DNA of 64,000 nt. It comes from Pleurocapsa sp. FMAR1. GTDB taxonomy: Bacteria; Cyanobacteriota; Cyanobacteriia; Cyanobacteriales; Xenococcaceae. Below, one piece after another: positions 27,658 to 36,808 of this stretch (positions within the stretch are counted from its first letter, which is position 1; the number at the start of each line of letters is the position of its first letter). Made by a program: the position numbers and the translations under genes. The DNA lies in the NCBI RefSeq assembly GCF_963665995.1, contig NZ_OY762512.1, forward strand, positions 1,488,001 through 1,552,000, given 5' to 3'. The notes under the pieces were generated by a model. It saw only the letters and a list, made by a program, of their open reading frames with translations. It did no database searches and had not been told where the DNA came from.

Positions 27658-29238
27658 ATGGATAACAATCTCGTAGGACAAATTATTCAGGGACGTTATT
27701 ACGTCGTCAAACAACTGGGAAGAGGTGGTGTTGGAATCACTTTTTTGGCACAAGATCGACAGTGTTTCAATAGCCCTTGCGTAGTCAAGCAGCTAAAACC
27801 AAAATTAGCCAATGCTAAAACTTTAGAAATAGCTCGACGGCTGTTTAATCGCGAAGCAGACATCATGAATTGCTTAGGAGACTGCGATCGCATTCCGCGC
27901 TTGCTAGCTTATTTTGAACACAACCAGGATTTTTTTCTGGTTCAGGAGCTAGTTGAAGGGCATGATCTAAGTCAGGAAATAATTGCTGGTCAACCTTGGT
28001 CAGCAGACAAAGCGATCGCTTTGCTTAAGGATATTCTGGAAGTTTTGCTGTTTGTTCAGCAAAACAATGTCATTCATCGTGATTTAAAGCCCTCAAATTT
28101 GATGCGTCGCGATCGAGATCAAAAAATCATCTTGATCGATTTTGGCTCAGTCAAACAAATAAGTACGCAAATTGTTAATCCAGCAGGACAAGTTAATCCT
28201 ACTGTAGCAGTTGGGACTAGATCCTATATGCCCATAGAGCAAATGACTGGTCATCCTGGGTTTTATAGCGATATTTATGCTGTTGGGATTATTATTATCC
28301 AAGCTTTAACAGGAGTTCATCCTCGAAATTTGACTGTTGATGAAGATAATGAAATCATCTGGCGTAATAAACTCGATCATCAGGTAAATTATCAACCACG
28401 ATTTTTAGAAATTTTAGATACTATGGTGCGCCGTCTTCACCAACAAAGATATACTTCGGCGCAAGCTGTGCTATCAGATTTAGAACAGTTAGACGCACTA
28501 ACAAACAACGATAAAGCAACAATTTTGGCTGCTAATTCCACTTCATCTCATTCATCGATAAAAGTTCAGGCTGTTCCAAAAATTGAGAGCGAAACAAAAA
28601 CCACTAGCAGCCAAAGCAATAAATATCAAAATGCCCCTCGCAGTTTACCTACAGGGGCTAAGTCTAAAAAATCAAGGTTTAAAATAATTCTGGCGATCGC
28701 CTTTGTTCTGACGTTGCTAGCTGCTGTCTTAGGAAGATGGGTACTGTTCCAAAAATTTAATTCACAGCCAAAGTTTCAACTATCTGTGTATAAAAACATT
28801 GACCAGGGTTTTCAAGTAAATTATCCTGAACCATGGCTAAAGCAGAATCGAGACGATTTTTTTGCTACAGGAGTTGTCTTTTTGGCACCTTTAAATGGCG
28901 ATCGCGATAAATTTAAAGAGCGAGTTAGTGTCTCGGTAGAAAACTTGTCTGGAAAAACTTCTTTAGCAGAATACACCGATGAATCGATCGCCGAAATAAA
29001 GAAACTCTCCGATCCTAACGTCAGCAAGGCTCAAGCAGTTAGATTAGGAGGTCGTCAAGGACGACAAGTTATCTATCACGGAGAAGAAAACGGTTATTCC
29101 GTAGAGAGAATGCAAGCTTGGTTGGTAAAAGATAATCAGGCTTATATATTTACCTATACGGCTCAACCAGAAAACTACGATAGCTATTTACCTACAGTTG
29201 AGAAAATGATTGAATCTTTCGCCATTATTAGCAATTGA
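27658..29238 (+). CDS. Membrane Ser/Thr protein kinase with PsbP-like extracytoplasmic domain
   Basis: 526 aa. The Hanks kinase domain (1-280) has a glycine loop 'LGRGGVGITFLAQD', VAIK-equivalent Lys in 'CVVKQLKP', catalytic 'VIHRDLKPSNLM' and 'LIDFGSVKQI' (DFG). A low-complexity linker follows, then one membrane helix at about 344-365 ('IILAIAFVLTLLAAVLG'). The outer domain (375-525) reads 'GFQVNYPEPWLKQN...VVFLAPL...VSVSVENLS...AWLVKDNQAYIFTYTAQPENY', the PsbP/DUF1795-like alpha-beta fold also found in lumenal PSII proteins. It probably signals from periplasm or lumen to the cytoplasm. Confidence 0.88.
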   Translation: MDNNLVGQIIQGRYYVVKQLGRGGVGITFLAQDRQCFNSPCVVKQLKPKLANAKTLEIARRLFNREADIMNCLGDCDRIPRLLAYFEHNQDFFLVQELVEGHDLSQEIIAGQPWSADKAIALLKDILEVLLFVQQNNVIHRDLKPSNLMRRDRDQKIILIDFGSVKQISTQIVNPAGQVNPTVAVGTRSYMPIEQMTGHPGFYSDIYAVGIIIIQALTGVHPRNLTVDEDNEIIWRNKLDHQVNYQPRFLEILDTMVRRLHQQRYTSAQAVLSDLEQLDALTNNDKATILAANSTSSHSSIKVQAVPKIESETKTTSSQSNKYQNAPRSLPTGAKSKKSRFKIILAIAFVLTLLAAVLGRWVLFQKFNSQPKFQLSVYKNIDQGFQVNYPEPWLKQNRDDFFATGVVFLAPLNGDRDKFKERVSVSVENLSGKTSLAEYTDESIAEIKKLSDPNVSKAQAVRLGGRQGRQVIYHGEENGYSVERMQAWLVKDNQAYIFTYTAQPENYDSYLPTVEKMIESFAIISN

Positions 29239-29736
29239 CAATTTGACCGCGGAAGGCAGTGAACGCAGTAAATAGCTGTAGATATTGGAATGTTAATTTT
29301 AATAGCTCAGTTTTGTTGACAATCTCCGAGATGAATATGTTACTATTATTGAGCAAATCTGGGTCATTAGCTCAACTGGATAGAGCAACGCCCTTCTAAG
29401 GCGTAGGTTTCAGGTTCGAGTCCTGAATGGCCTGCTGAACTAATATTTATTAAGATACAAGAATTTATTAGATCCGAGAATGATATTTTCATTACTCTTT
29501 TGTATCTTTATGTTCTCGATTATATATTTGCAGCAAAAAGTTGATTCTCGAAAAATATTCTTTTCAATTTGAGAGTTATCATAAATTTTCTCTTCATATA
29601 AACCTTTCAGTTCAAAAATATGCACACAAATCAATTGCTGTAAAGGATTATTATCACACTTTAACTACCTTTCGCGATCGCAGTTTGTTTTAAACATCAA
29701 TGCAACTCTTAAAAGAGTTTCTAATGATTTAAAATT
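29239..29736. other. Spacer holding tRNA-Arg
   Basis: About 500 bp between the protein kinase and a secreted-protein gene. The only recognised element is the tRNA at 29361-29434; the rest is AT-rich, with a HIP1-like GCGATCGC near 29677. Confidence 0.6.
29361..29434 (+). tRNA. tRNA-Arg (anticodon TCT)
   Basis: 74-nt cloverleaf. Acceptor GGGTCAT pairs with ATGGCCT (two G-U pairs) plus discriminator G. The D-stem is GCTC/GAGC. Anticodon stem ACGCC/GGCGT encloses the loop CTTCTAA with anticodon TCT. The T-arm is TCAGG-TTCGAGT-CCTGA. CCA is not encoded. It decodes AGA/AGG arginine codons. Confidence 0.95.
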
Positions 29737-30096
29737 ATGCTGTTTAAGAAAATATTAGCCATATCAACTTTAGTGATTTTAAGCTGTGGATATTCTCAGG
29801 TAGCCCAAGCTTGCCAAGATAGATTGACCCGTGCTGCTTTTGGCAGTCTTGAAAAAGAAAATTTAGACGAATTAAAGAGACAATCTCGTAGTACGTCAGT
29901 GAGATTTGAACGTGACAACATTTTAGATCTTGGGGATGTTCAAAGTATCTTAGGATTTTTAGGTGAGCAAACAAAAACTACTAATAATGGCAGAGTTGAA
30001 CATCGAATTTGGATCGATTACGAAAACTGTAATCGCCAAATTAAAGCATCATTTAGCGATCGCGAATTAGTCAAAATACAAAGTTATGGTTTTTAA
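29737..30096 (+). CDS. Small secreted protein, unknown family
   Basis: 119 aa. A signal peptide is clear ('KKILAISTLVILSCGYSQVAQA'); cleavage after AQA would leave an N-terminal Cys-Gln, and a lipobox-like ILSC also occurs. The mature part 'RSTSVRFERDNILDLGDVQSILGFLGEQTKTTNNGRVEHRIWIDYENCNRQIKASF' has two cysteines able to pair. The shape recalls small BamE/SmpA-like beta proteins, but I do not recognise the family. It stands alone with its own leader. Confidence 0.6.
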   Translation: MLFKKILAISTLVILSCGYSQVAQACQDRLTRAAFGSLEKENLDELKRQSRSTSVRFERDNILDLGDVQSILGFLGEQTKTTNNGRVEHRIWIDYENCNRQIKASFSDRELVKIQSYGF

Positions 30097-30206
30097 TTAA
30101 TTTGCAATTTAAAAATATTTAGTCAGGGCATGAAATAATTTTGTTCTCACGGTATTTGAGATGTGAATCTTTGCGGTTAATTACTATTTCAATTAATAAT
30201 TAGCCG

Positions 30207-32255
30207 TCAATATACAGATTGAATTTGTTCCAATACTTGCTCAATATTAGTTGCTGGTTCAAGACAAGACGAACCCTGGCAAACTAAAGCAACTGAATCT
30301 TTGGGTAACTCAGTCTCTACTCGAAAGACAGTGGTGGGTAAGTAATAAGAATTTAGTTGGTGTATATCTTCTAGGCTAGTTTTAACGCTTGTGCCATGTA
30401 AAAACCAATCTAATGCCGTAAATAAACTAGGACAGGCGGTAGGAGATTTTTCCATCACGGAACTAAAAGCCTGTAGTCCCTTTTGAGCCTGTTCTAGATA
30501 TTTCAAGTCGTCAGTTAAAAGTGAAAGACGAACTAAGTTAGCGATCGCCACTCCGTTAGCAGATGGTGTAGCATTATCCATGTAGCTACGTTCTCGTATT
30601 AGTAACTCTTTTCCCGCATCTGTGGAGTTATTATAATATCCGCCTACTTCAATACTCCAAAGTAATTCATCAAATTCGTTTTGAATTTTGATAGCGTGTT
30701 CTAACCACTGTGGATCATCTGGACAAGCAGCCTGTAGGTCTAACAAGGCTTTGATTAAAAAAGCATAGTCTTCTGACTGTGCTGGTACTGTTGCCACTCC
30801 ATCATAGTTGAGTCGCTGCAATCTACCCTCTAGCCACTGGTTTTGCAGTATAAACTGAATTGCATTAGTGGCTAGGTCTAAATAAGATTGCTCTTTAAAT
30901 ACAGCATAAGCCCTAGCTAATCCTGAAATTGCTAAACTATTCCAGGCTGCGATCGCTTTTGTATCGGTCACAGGGGGAATGCGTCCCAACCAGTTTTTAG
31001 TTTTGGCTTCTTGGTTGTTTTTAGCGGGGGCAAAAGTAGCTATGTCCGTTGCAGATTTTCCGTAGCGGATTGTAAATAGCTTATTTAGGGCTTGTTCTAA
31101 GTTCGATGATAATATGTCGCTTCCTAAACGCTGTAAAACATTTTTGCCTTCAAAATTGCCTTGAGGTGTAACTACAAATTCTTGCTGTAATTCGGCTAAT
31201 TCTGTCGCCTTGAGTATAGATTCTAATTCTGCATAACTCCAAACATAAAAATCACCTTCTTCTGGCTCAATTTCCTCGGCAGTAGTAAAGTTATCTGCAT
31301 CCTGTGCAGCATAGAAATAGCCTTGAGGGCTAATCATTTCCCGTTGTAGCCATTTTACTGTACCTGCGATCGCTCTTTTGATAGCGGGTTGCTGTACGCC
31401 ATTACTCCATAAATTAGCTAAATATTCTAAAATTTGCCCATTATCATAGAGCATTTTTTCAAAATGGGGTACTGTCCAAGTATGATCTACGGTATAGCGA
31501 TGGAATCCTCCTCCTACATGATCATAGATGCCACCCAAAGCTAAATCTAATCCGCGCTGTTGAGATAGTGCTTGAGGATCGTATTTAGACTCTTGTTCAA
31601 ATCTACTAGCCTGCAAAGCGACAATAGAGTAGGGAATCATCGGGAAACTAGGACGACCAGGCTCATCAAACTGTAGCACTGCCGTATTAACATTGATTCC
31701 CTGGTGCAGTAGCTCTTTAGTTAAAGTATTTACCTGATTAACTGGCAACAAAGCCGATTGCTGGAGATTACCTAAAATTTCCGTCTTAAAAGCCGCTAAT
31801 TTCTCTGGTTCATGGTCATAAAAACGCCGTATTGCCTTAAGAATTTCTAGAAACCCAGGACGACCATATTTAGGTTCAACAGGGAAATAAGTCCCACCAT
31901 AAAACGGCACTAAATCTTCAGGATTGAGAAAAATATTAAGAGGCCAACCACCCTGTCCAGTCATCATCTGTAATGCCTGCATATAGATGCTGTCGATGTC
32001 TGGTCTTTCTTCTCTATCTACCTTGATTGGCAGAAAATTAGCGTTTAGGTAATCGGCGATCGCACTATCTGAAAACGCTTCTCCTTCCATTACCGTACAC
32101 CAGTGGCAGCTTGAGTAACCAATCGAGAGAAATATAGGCTTATTCTCTTGTTTTGCCTCAGCTAATGCCGAGTCACACCAATACCACCAGTTAATCGGAT
32201 TTTCAACGTGTTTTTGTAAATAAAGGCTTTGAGTTGATTGGAGATGGTTAGCCAT
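30207..32255 (-). CDS. YyaL/SPATA20-type thioredoxin-domain protein (DUF255)
   Basis: 682 aa. The N-terminal 160 residues are the DUF255 thioredoxin-like domain ('NPINWWYWCDSALAEAKQENKPIFLSIGYSSCHWCTVM'; CxxC = CHWC), followed by an (alpha/alpha)6 barrel ('GGIYDHVGGGFHRYTVDHTWTVPHFEKMLYDN', 'YAAQDADNF', 'WNSLAISGLARAY', 'MDNATPSANGVAIANLVRLS') like N-acylglucosamine epimerases and cellulases. The family is universal but its role is unsettled (redox or glycan related). Length is standard. A short conserved-looking gene lies just upstream in the same direction. Confidence 0.9.
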   Translation of the reverse strand: MANHLQSTQSLYLQKHVENPINWWYWCDSALAEAKQENKPIFLSIGYSSCHWCTVMEGEAFSDSAIADYLNANFLPIKVDREERPDIDSIYMQALQMMTGQGGWPLNIFLNPEDLVPFYGGTYFPVEPKYGRPGFLEILKAIRRFYDHEPEKLAAFKTEILGNLQQSALLPVNQVNTLTKELLHQGINVNTAVLQFDEPGRPSFPMIPYSIVALQASRFEQESKYDPQALSQQRGLDLALGGIYDHVGGGFHRYTVDHTWTVPHFEKMLYDNGQILEYLANLWSNGVQQPAIKRAIAGTVKWLQREMISPQGYFYAAQDADNFTTAEEIEPEEGDFYVWSYAELESILKATELAELQQEFVVTPQGNFEGKNVLQRLGSDILSSNLEQALNKLFTIRYGKSATDIATFAPAKNNQEAKTKNWLGRIPPVTDTKAIAAWNSLAISGLARAYAVFKEQSYLDLATNAIQFILQNQWLEGRLQRLNYDGVATVPAQSEDYAFLIKALLDLQAACPDDPQWLEHAIKIQNEFDELLWSIEVGGYYNNSTDAGKELLIRERSYMDNATPSANGVAIANLVRLSLLTDDLKYLEQAQKGLQAFSSVMEKSPTACPSLFTALDWFLHGTSVKTSLEDIHQLNSYYLPTTVFRVETELPKDSVALVCQGSSCLEPATNIEQVLEQIQSVY

Positions 32256-32294
32256 AAATAATTAATAATTGATAATTAAGGTTTATTCATTTTG

Positions 32295-32507
32295 TTATTC
32301 TCTTAAAAGCTCTTTGGCTTTATCGTAGATAGATTTTTGTTCTGGAGTTGCAGCAGCCAGACATTCAGCGTGTATTTGTTCTAGACAGGCAATATAATCT
32401 TGATTTTTACTCAGAACAGCATTAGCTTTAGATGAAGTTATAGTAACTAACTGCGCTCTTAGGGGGAGTTTACCAAAGACTGCTAAACGTTGTTCAATTG
32501 ATGCCAT
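32295..32507 (-). CDS. Small conserved-looking helical protein
   Basis: 70 aa from the ATG at 32507 ('MASIEQRLAVFGKLPLRAQLV'), preferred over an upstream in-frame ATG at 32543 whose 12 extra residues look non-coding. The remainder ('LSKNQDYIACLEQIHAECLAAATPEQKSIYDKAKELL') is amphipathic helix. Family not recognised. It reads in the same direction as the DUF255 gene 39 bp downstream and may share its transcript. Confidence 0.5.
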   Translation of the reverse strand: MASIEQRLAVFGKLPLRAQLVTITSSKANAVLSKNQDYIACLEQIHAECLAAATPEQKSIYDKAKELLRE

Positions 32508-32692
32508 AAATTTAAGTAAGTAAGCCAAATTGTGCGTTGGCAAAGTTTATCCAAAAAGCGATCGCCAGATATAAATATAATTTGATTGATAATTAACTTT
32601 ATTGCTAATAACTTGTGCGGATTTAATGATTTAAGTTTATTATCGCTACAGTAAGATTTAATCATCATTAAATCAAATAAGTTATTCTTACC

Positions 32693-32992
32693 ATGAGGGT
32701 CAAAAATGTATGTTTTGCTCTAACTATCAATTTAGTAGCTTGGCTTAAGCCTAGTTTATGTTTTGCTTTACCCCCAGCCCAAGACATTCCCGAAGAAATA
32801 TTGCGTACAGAAATTATCTTAGAAGGGCGATCGCCAGTAGACGGAAAACCTCTGTCTGCGGCTGAATACGAAGAATTACAGGCACGGTTAGCTCAAAGTG
32901 CTTTTCCCCCCGAAATTGCCCCAGATCTTCGCGAACTAATATTTTTGTTACAGCTCAGAAAATTTATTAAAACTATAATTCCTTTTTATTAG
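32693..32992 (+). CDS. Small exported protein, unknown family
   Basis: 99 aa with an N-terminal signal peptide ('CFALTINLVAWLKPSLCFA') and a short mature part 'LPPAQDIPEEILRTEIILEGRSPVDGKPLSAAEYEELQARLAQSAFPPEIAPDLRELIFLLQLRKFIKTI'. The pattern (PEEILR, EGRSPVDGKPLSAAEY) is seen as a conserved periplasmic/thylakoid hypothetical in cyanobacteria. Function unknown. Divergent from the 70-aa gene. Confidence 0.6.
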   Translation: MRVKNVCFALTINLVAWLKPSLCFALPPAQDIPEEILRTEIILEGRSPVDGKPLSAAEYEELQARLAQSAFPPEIAPDLRELIFLLQLRKFIKTIIPFY

Positions 32993-33178
32993 TCCTTTTT
33001 GTCTAAAAATCAATAAACTTTTTGTATATTGCTTATAAATAGTTAAAGTATGTATACAAATGTTTTAAAAAAAACAACAAAATAAACTCGGCTGTTTTGA
33101 TTAGCGTCATCTGTCGTCTAGACAACAGACTTTTTTAACAATCTCACTGCTAGTAAATATTTGGATCTTGCTACTTTA

Positions 33179-35473
33179 ATGTCTTCAATCATTGCTCCCG
33201 AACAAGTCAATCAGATCGTCCACAATCTTCATAATAATCCTTTTGAAATATTAGGTCGCCATCCTAATGAACAAAACGGCAAAGTAGAAAGTTGGGTGAT
33301 TCGAGCTTATCTGCCTGATGCTAGTGCTGCTTGGGTAGTTTGTCCAGAAGAAAGAACAGAATATCCCATGGAGTCTATGCACCATCCTCACTTCTTTGTG
33401 TGTGTGGTGCAAAATCCGAACCTAGCTAATTATCAGCTACGCATAAAAGAAGGAGAAAACGAAAGAGTTATTTATGATCCTTATGCTTTTTCTTCCCCTA
33501 GAGTTACTGATTTAGATATTCATTTGTTTGCTGAAGGCAATCATCATCGTATTTACGAAAAGTTAGGCGCACATCACACCAAAATTGAAGGAGTTGAAGG
33601 CGTATATTTTGCCCTCTGGGCTCCCAATGCTCGTAATGCCTCTGTGCTGGGTGATTTTAATAGCTGGGACGGCAGAAAACACCAGATGCGCAAGGGAAGC
33701 AGTGGTATTTGGGAATTATTTGTCCCGGAACTGACTATCGGTACGGCATATAAATATGAGGTAAAAAACTGGGATGGACATATTTACGAAAAGTCTGACC
33801 CCTATGGCTTTCAACAAGAAGTTAGACCCAAAACCGCTTCTATTGTTGCCGATCTTGATAGCTACAACTGGAATGACGCAGAGTGGATGGAGAAGCGTCG
33901 CCATAGTGTGCCATTAGATCAGCCTATTTCTGTCTATGAGCTTCATCTTGGTTCTTGGATGCACGCTTCTGCGGATGAACCCACAAAATTACTATCGGGT
34001 ACATCAGAAGCTGTAACTGCTTCAGAATCGAAGCAAGGCGCTCGTTTTCTAAGTTATTTTGAATTAGTTGATAAATTGATTCCCTATGTTAAAGATTTAG
34101 GCTACACCCATGTTGAGGTTTTGCCGATCGCTGAACATCCTTTTGACGGTTCGTGGGGATATCAGGTTACGGGTTACTATGCTCCTACCTCTCGCTATGG
34201 TAATCCCGAAGATTTGATGTATTTTATCGATCAGTGTCACAAAAACGACATTGGAGTAATTGTAGACTGGGTTCCTGGTCATTTCCCCAAAGATGGTCAT
34301 GGTTTAGCATTTTTTGATGGTACTCATCTTTATGAACACGGAGATCCTCGCAAGGGAGAACATAAAGGCTGGGGAACGCTTGTTTTTAACTACGGTCGTA
34401 ACGAAGTCCGTAATTTTTTAGTTGCTAATGCTTTATTTTGGTTCGATAAATATCATATCGACGGTATTAGAGTAGACGCTGTGGCTTCCATGCTTTACCT
34501 CAATTACTGCCGTGAAGATGGAGAATGGGTTGCTAACGACTACGGCGGTTGTGAAAATATTGAAGCTGCTGAGTTTTTACGTCAGGTTAATAGCCTGTTA
34601 TTTAGTTATTTCCCTGGAGTACTTTCAATCGCCGAAGAATCAACCTCTTGGCCGATGGTATCTTGGCCTACCTATACTGGCGGTCTAGGCTTCAACATGA
34701 AGTGGAATATGGGTTGGATGCACGATATGTTGGATTATTTCCACATGGATCCTTGGTTTCGTCAATTTCATCAAAATAATCTGACCTTCAGTATGTGGTA
34801 TCACCATACTGAGAACTATATGCTGGCACTGTCTCACGATGAGATTGTTCACGGCAAGAGTAATATTATTGGCAAAATACCAGGGGATGAATGGCAAAAG
34901 TTTGCTAACGTCCGTTGTCTATTTGGCTATATGTTTGCTCACCCAGGTAAAAAGACCATGTTCATGAGCATGGAGTTTGGTCAGTGGACTGAGTGGCATG
35001 ACTGGGTAGATTTAGACTGGGATTTATTACAGTACAGTTCTCATAAAGCCTTAAAACAATTTTTGAGTGACCTCAATAGAATCTACAAGAGCGAACCCGC
35101 TTTATATAGTCTCGATTTTGAAGAAGAGGGTTTTAAATGGATCGACTGTAGCGATAATCGTCATAGCGTCGTGGCATTTATTCGTCGTGGCAAAGACGAT
35201 AACGAGTTTGTAATTGCGGTGTGCAATTTTACTCCTCAACCTCATAGCCACTATCGTATTGGCGTTCCTGAAAAAGGTTTTTATACCGAAATGTTGAACA
35301 GCGATGCGGGTAAGTATGGCGGTAGCAACATGGGTAACTATGGTGGTAAGTGGACTGATGACTGGTCTTGTCACAACTATCCCTATTCTTTAGATGTTTG
35401 TTTACCTCCTTTGGGTGTTTTGCTCTTTAAGCTAGATCGCCAGAAGACTCAAGCAGCTTTGAAAGGTAATTAG
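33179..35473 (+). CDS. glgB: 1,4-alpha-glucan branching enzyme
   Basis: 764 aa from the ATG at 33179; the opening '[26 protein letters not shown]' is the typical cyanobacterial GlgB start, so a TTG six codons upstream is not used. Two N-terminal beta domains (CBM48 at about 120-220) precede the GH13 barrel with '[10 protein letters not shown]', nucleophile Asp in '[15 protein letters not shown]', acid Glu in '[10 protein letters not shown]' and '[12 protein letters not shown]'. The C-terminal beta domain ends '[14 protein letters not shown]'. It introduces alpha-1,6 branches in glycogen or semi-amylopectin. Confidence 0.97.
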   Translation: MSSIIAPEQVNQIVHNLHNNPFEILGRHPNEQNGKVESWVIRAYLPDASAAWVVCPEERTEYPMESMHHPHFFVCVVQNPNLANYQLRIKEGENERVIYDPYAFSSPRVTDLDIHLFAEGNHHRIYEKLGAHHTKIEGVEGVYFALWAPNARNASVLGDFNSWDGRKHQMRKGSSGIWELFVPELTIGTAYKYEVKNWDGHIYEKSDPYGFQQEVRPKTASIVADLDSYNWNDAEWMEKRRHSVPLDQPISVYELHLGSWMHASADEPTKLLSGTSEAVTASESKQGARFLSYFELVDKLIPYVKDLGYTHVEVLPIAEHPFDGSWGYQVTGYYAPTSRYGNPEDLMYFIDQCHKNDIGVIVDWVPGHFPKDGHGLAFFDGTHLYEHGDPRKGEHKGWGTLVFNYGRNEVRNFLVANALFWFDKYHIDGIRVDAVASMLYLNYCREDGEWVANDYGGCENIEAAEFLRQVNSLLFSYFPGVLSIAEESTSWPMVSWPTYTGGLGFNMKWNMGWMHDMLDYFHMDPWFRQFHQNNLTFSMWYHHTENYMLALSHDEIVHGKSNIIGKIPGDEWQKFANVRCLFGYMFAHPGKKTMFMSMEFGQWTEWHDWVDLDWDLLQYSSHKALKQFLSDLNRIYKSEPALYSLDFEEEGFKWIDCSDNRHSVVAFIRRGKDDNEFVIAVCNFTPQPHSHYRIGVPEKGFYTEMLNSDAGKYGGSNMGNYGGKWTDDWSCHNYPYSLDVCLPPLGVLLFKLDRQKTQAALKGN

Positions 35474-35508
35474 ATCCGTAAAATGAATTAATAAAGAATC
35501 GTGTTTGG

Positions 35509-35536
35509 GTAAGGGCGATTCACGAATCGCCCTTAC
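35509..35536. terminator. Perfect hairpin between glgB and the CDF gene
   Basis: 13-bp perfect stem GTAAGGGCGATTC (35509-35521) / GAATCGCCCTTAC (35524-35536) with a two-base loop, in the 103-bp gap between convergent genes. It lacks a T-run, so it may be a dispersed palindrome that doubles as a terminator. Confidence 0.6.
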
Positions 35537-35576
35537 AGGATGTGTCGCCTTCTTTTTTCTATTTGGTATAGAATAG

Positions 35577-36506
35577 CTATTCGACGATCGCTTTACGCCT
35601 TGCACGGATGGATTTGGCTTCAATAAAGATGTTTTGAATTTCTGTGTGTTGCTGACGAATCGAAGTTTCCAGGCGTTCAACGGCGATCGCTAATTCTTCT
35701 GTCTCTAAATCTTTGGCAAATTCTATTTCTAGGTTAAGCAATATTTCTTGAGGACCAAAATGCAGAGTCAAAATTTTAATCACTCTATCTACCGCAGGAT
35801 CTTCATTAGTAATTTTCCTGATGCTGGCTACTGTCTCAGCACTTGCACCTTCGCCAATTAACAAACCCTTGCTTTCAGAAGCCAATAAAATTGATACCCC
35901 ACATAAAATAACGCCGATCACAATTGAAGCAACTCCGTCTAAATAGACGTTGCCCAGCAAGTGTCCACTCAAGACACCAACAAAAGCAACAAACAAACCA
36001 ATCAAAGCAGCAGTATCTTCAAATAGAATCGTAAAAACCGTAGGATCCTTACTGGCGCGAATTGCTGTCCAAAAGTTGTCTTCGTTTTTACTGGCTAAAA
36101 ATGCTTGTAAAGCCACATTCCAGGAATAGCCTTCAAAAATCACCGCTAACCCTAATACTACATAATTCCAAAAAGGATTGGTTAATGGTTCAGGATAGCG
36201 AACATGATTTATTCCTTCATAAATCGACATTCCACCACCAATGGCAAAAATAAACAAGGCAACAATCAATGTCCAGAAATAAAGCTCTTGTCCGTAACCA
36301 AAGGGGTGACTGTCATCTGCTGGCTTCTTACTAAGGCGAATACCTAATAGCAGCAAAAGTTCATTACCCGTATCAACTACCGAGTGAATCCCTTCAGAGA
36401 GCATGGCAGAACTACCTGTAATAGAGGCGGCAATGAATTTGATAATTGCGATCGCAAAATTCGCAGCCATTGCTGCATAGATTGTTTTTTTAGCCGAACC
36501 AGACAT
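35577..36506 (-). CDS. Cation diffusion facilitator (CDF/ZnT9-like) transporter
   Basis: 309 aa. Six membrane helices in the usual CDF order, with the metal site 'SEGIHSVVDTGNELLLL' (HxxxD) in helix 2 and 'FEDTAALIGLFVAFVGV' in helix 5, then a cytoplasmic ferredoxin-like C-domain ('VDRVIKILTLHFGPQEILLNLEIEFAKDLETEELAIAVERLE'). It exports divalent cations by proton antiport; the sequence resembles the SLC30A9-like branch, so Zn, Fe or Mn specificity is open. Monocistronic. The 302-bp spacer beyond its start (36507-36808) contains no gene. Confidence 0.88.
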   Translation of the reverse strand: MSGSAKKTIYAAMAANFAIAIIKFIAASITGSSAMLSEGIHSVVDTGNELLLLLGIRLSKKPADDSHPFGYGQELYFWTLIVALFIFAIGGGMSIYEGINHVRYPEPLTNPFWNYVVLGLAVIFEGYSWNVALQAFLASKNEDNFWTAIRASKDPTVFTILFEDTAALIGLFVAFVGVLSGHLLGNVYLDGVASIVIGVILCGVSILLASESKGLLIGEGASAETVASIRKITNEDPAVDRVIKILTLHFGPQEILLNLEIEFAKDLETEELAIAVERLETSIRQQHTEIQNIFIEAKSIRARRKAIVE

Positions 36507-36808
36507 TTGTTTTTTAAATACTTATTTAAGAATAGAGCTTGCAACTATCTTAAGCCGAAACCCCACAGATATTAATGGGACTTAAACAATTATAAGAGTC
36601 TAAATAGGGTAAATTTCTTATAGCTAGTGTTTACGTCACTTGCACAAGCGATCGCCAGCAGAAGAGAAACAACTCTATTAGTCATCTATTTATTGTGTAA
36701 CGTCATTGTAATACAATAATCGCTCAAAGAATTTTCTAGGAAACCTGTTTACTTGCTCAGTTAATCTCTCTATTCTGTCCTTCATCTTGTTTAATAAAGT
36801 GGACTTAC

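Noticed and set aside
29440-29634. 64-codon frame after the tRNA on the minus strand
   Set aside because: AT-rich, low complexity, no ribosome-binding site or family resemblance.
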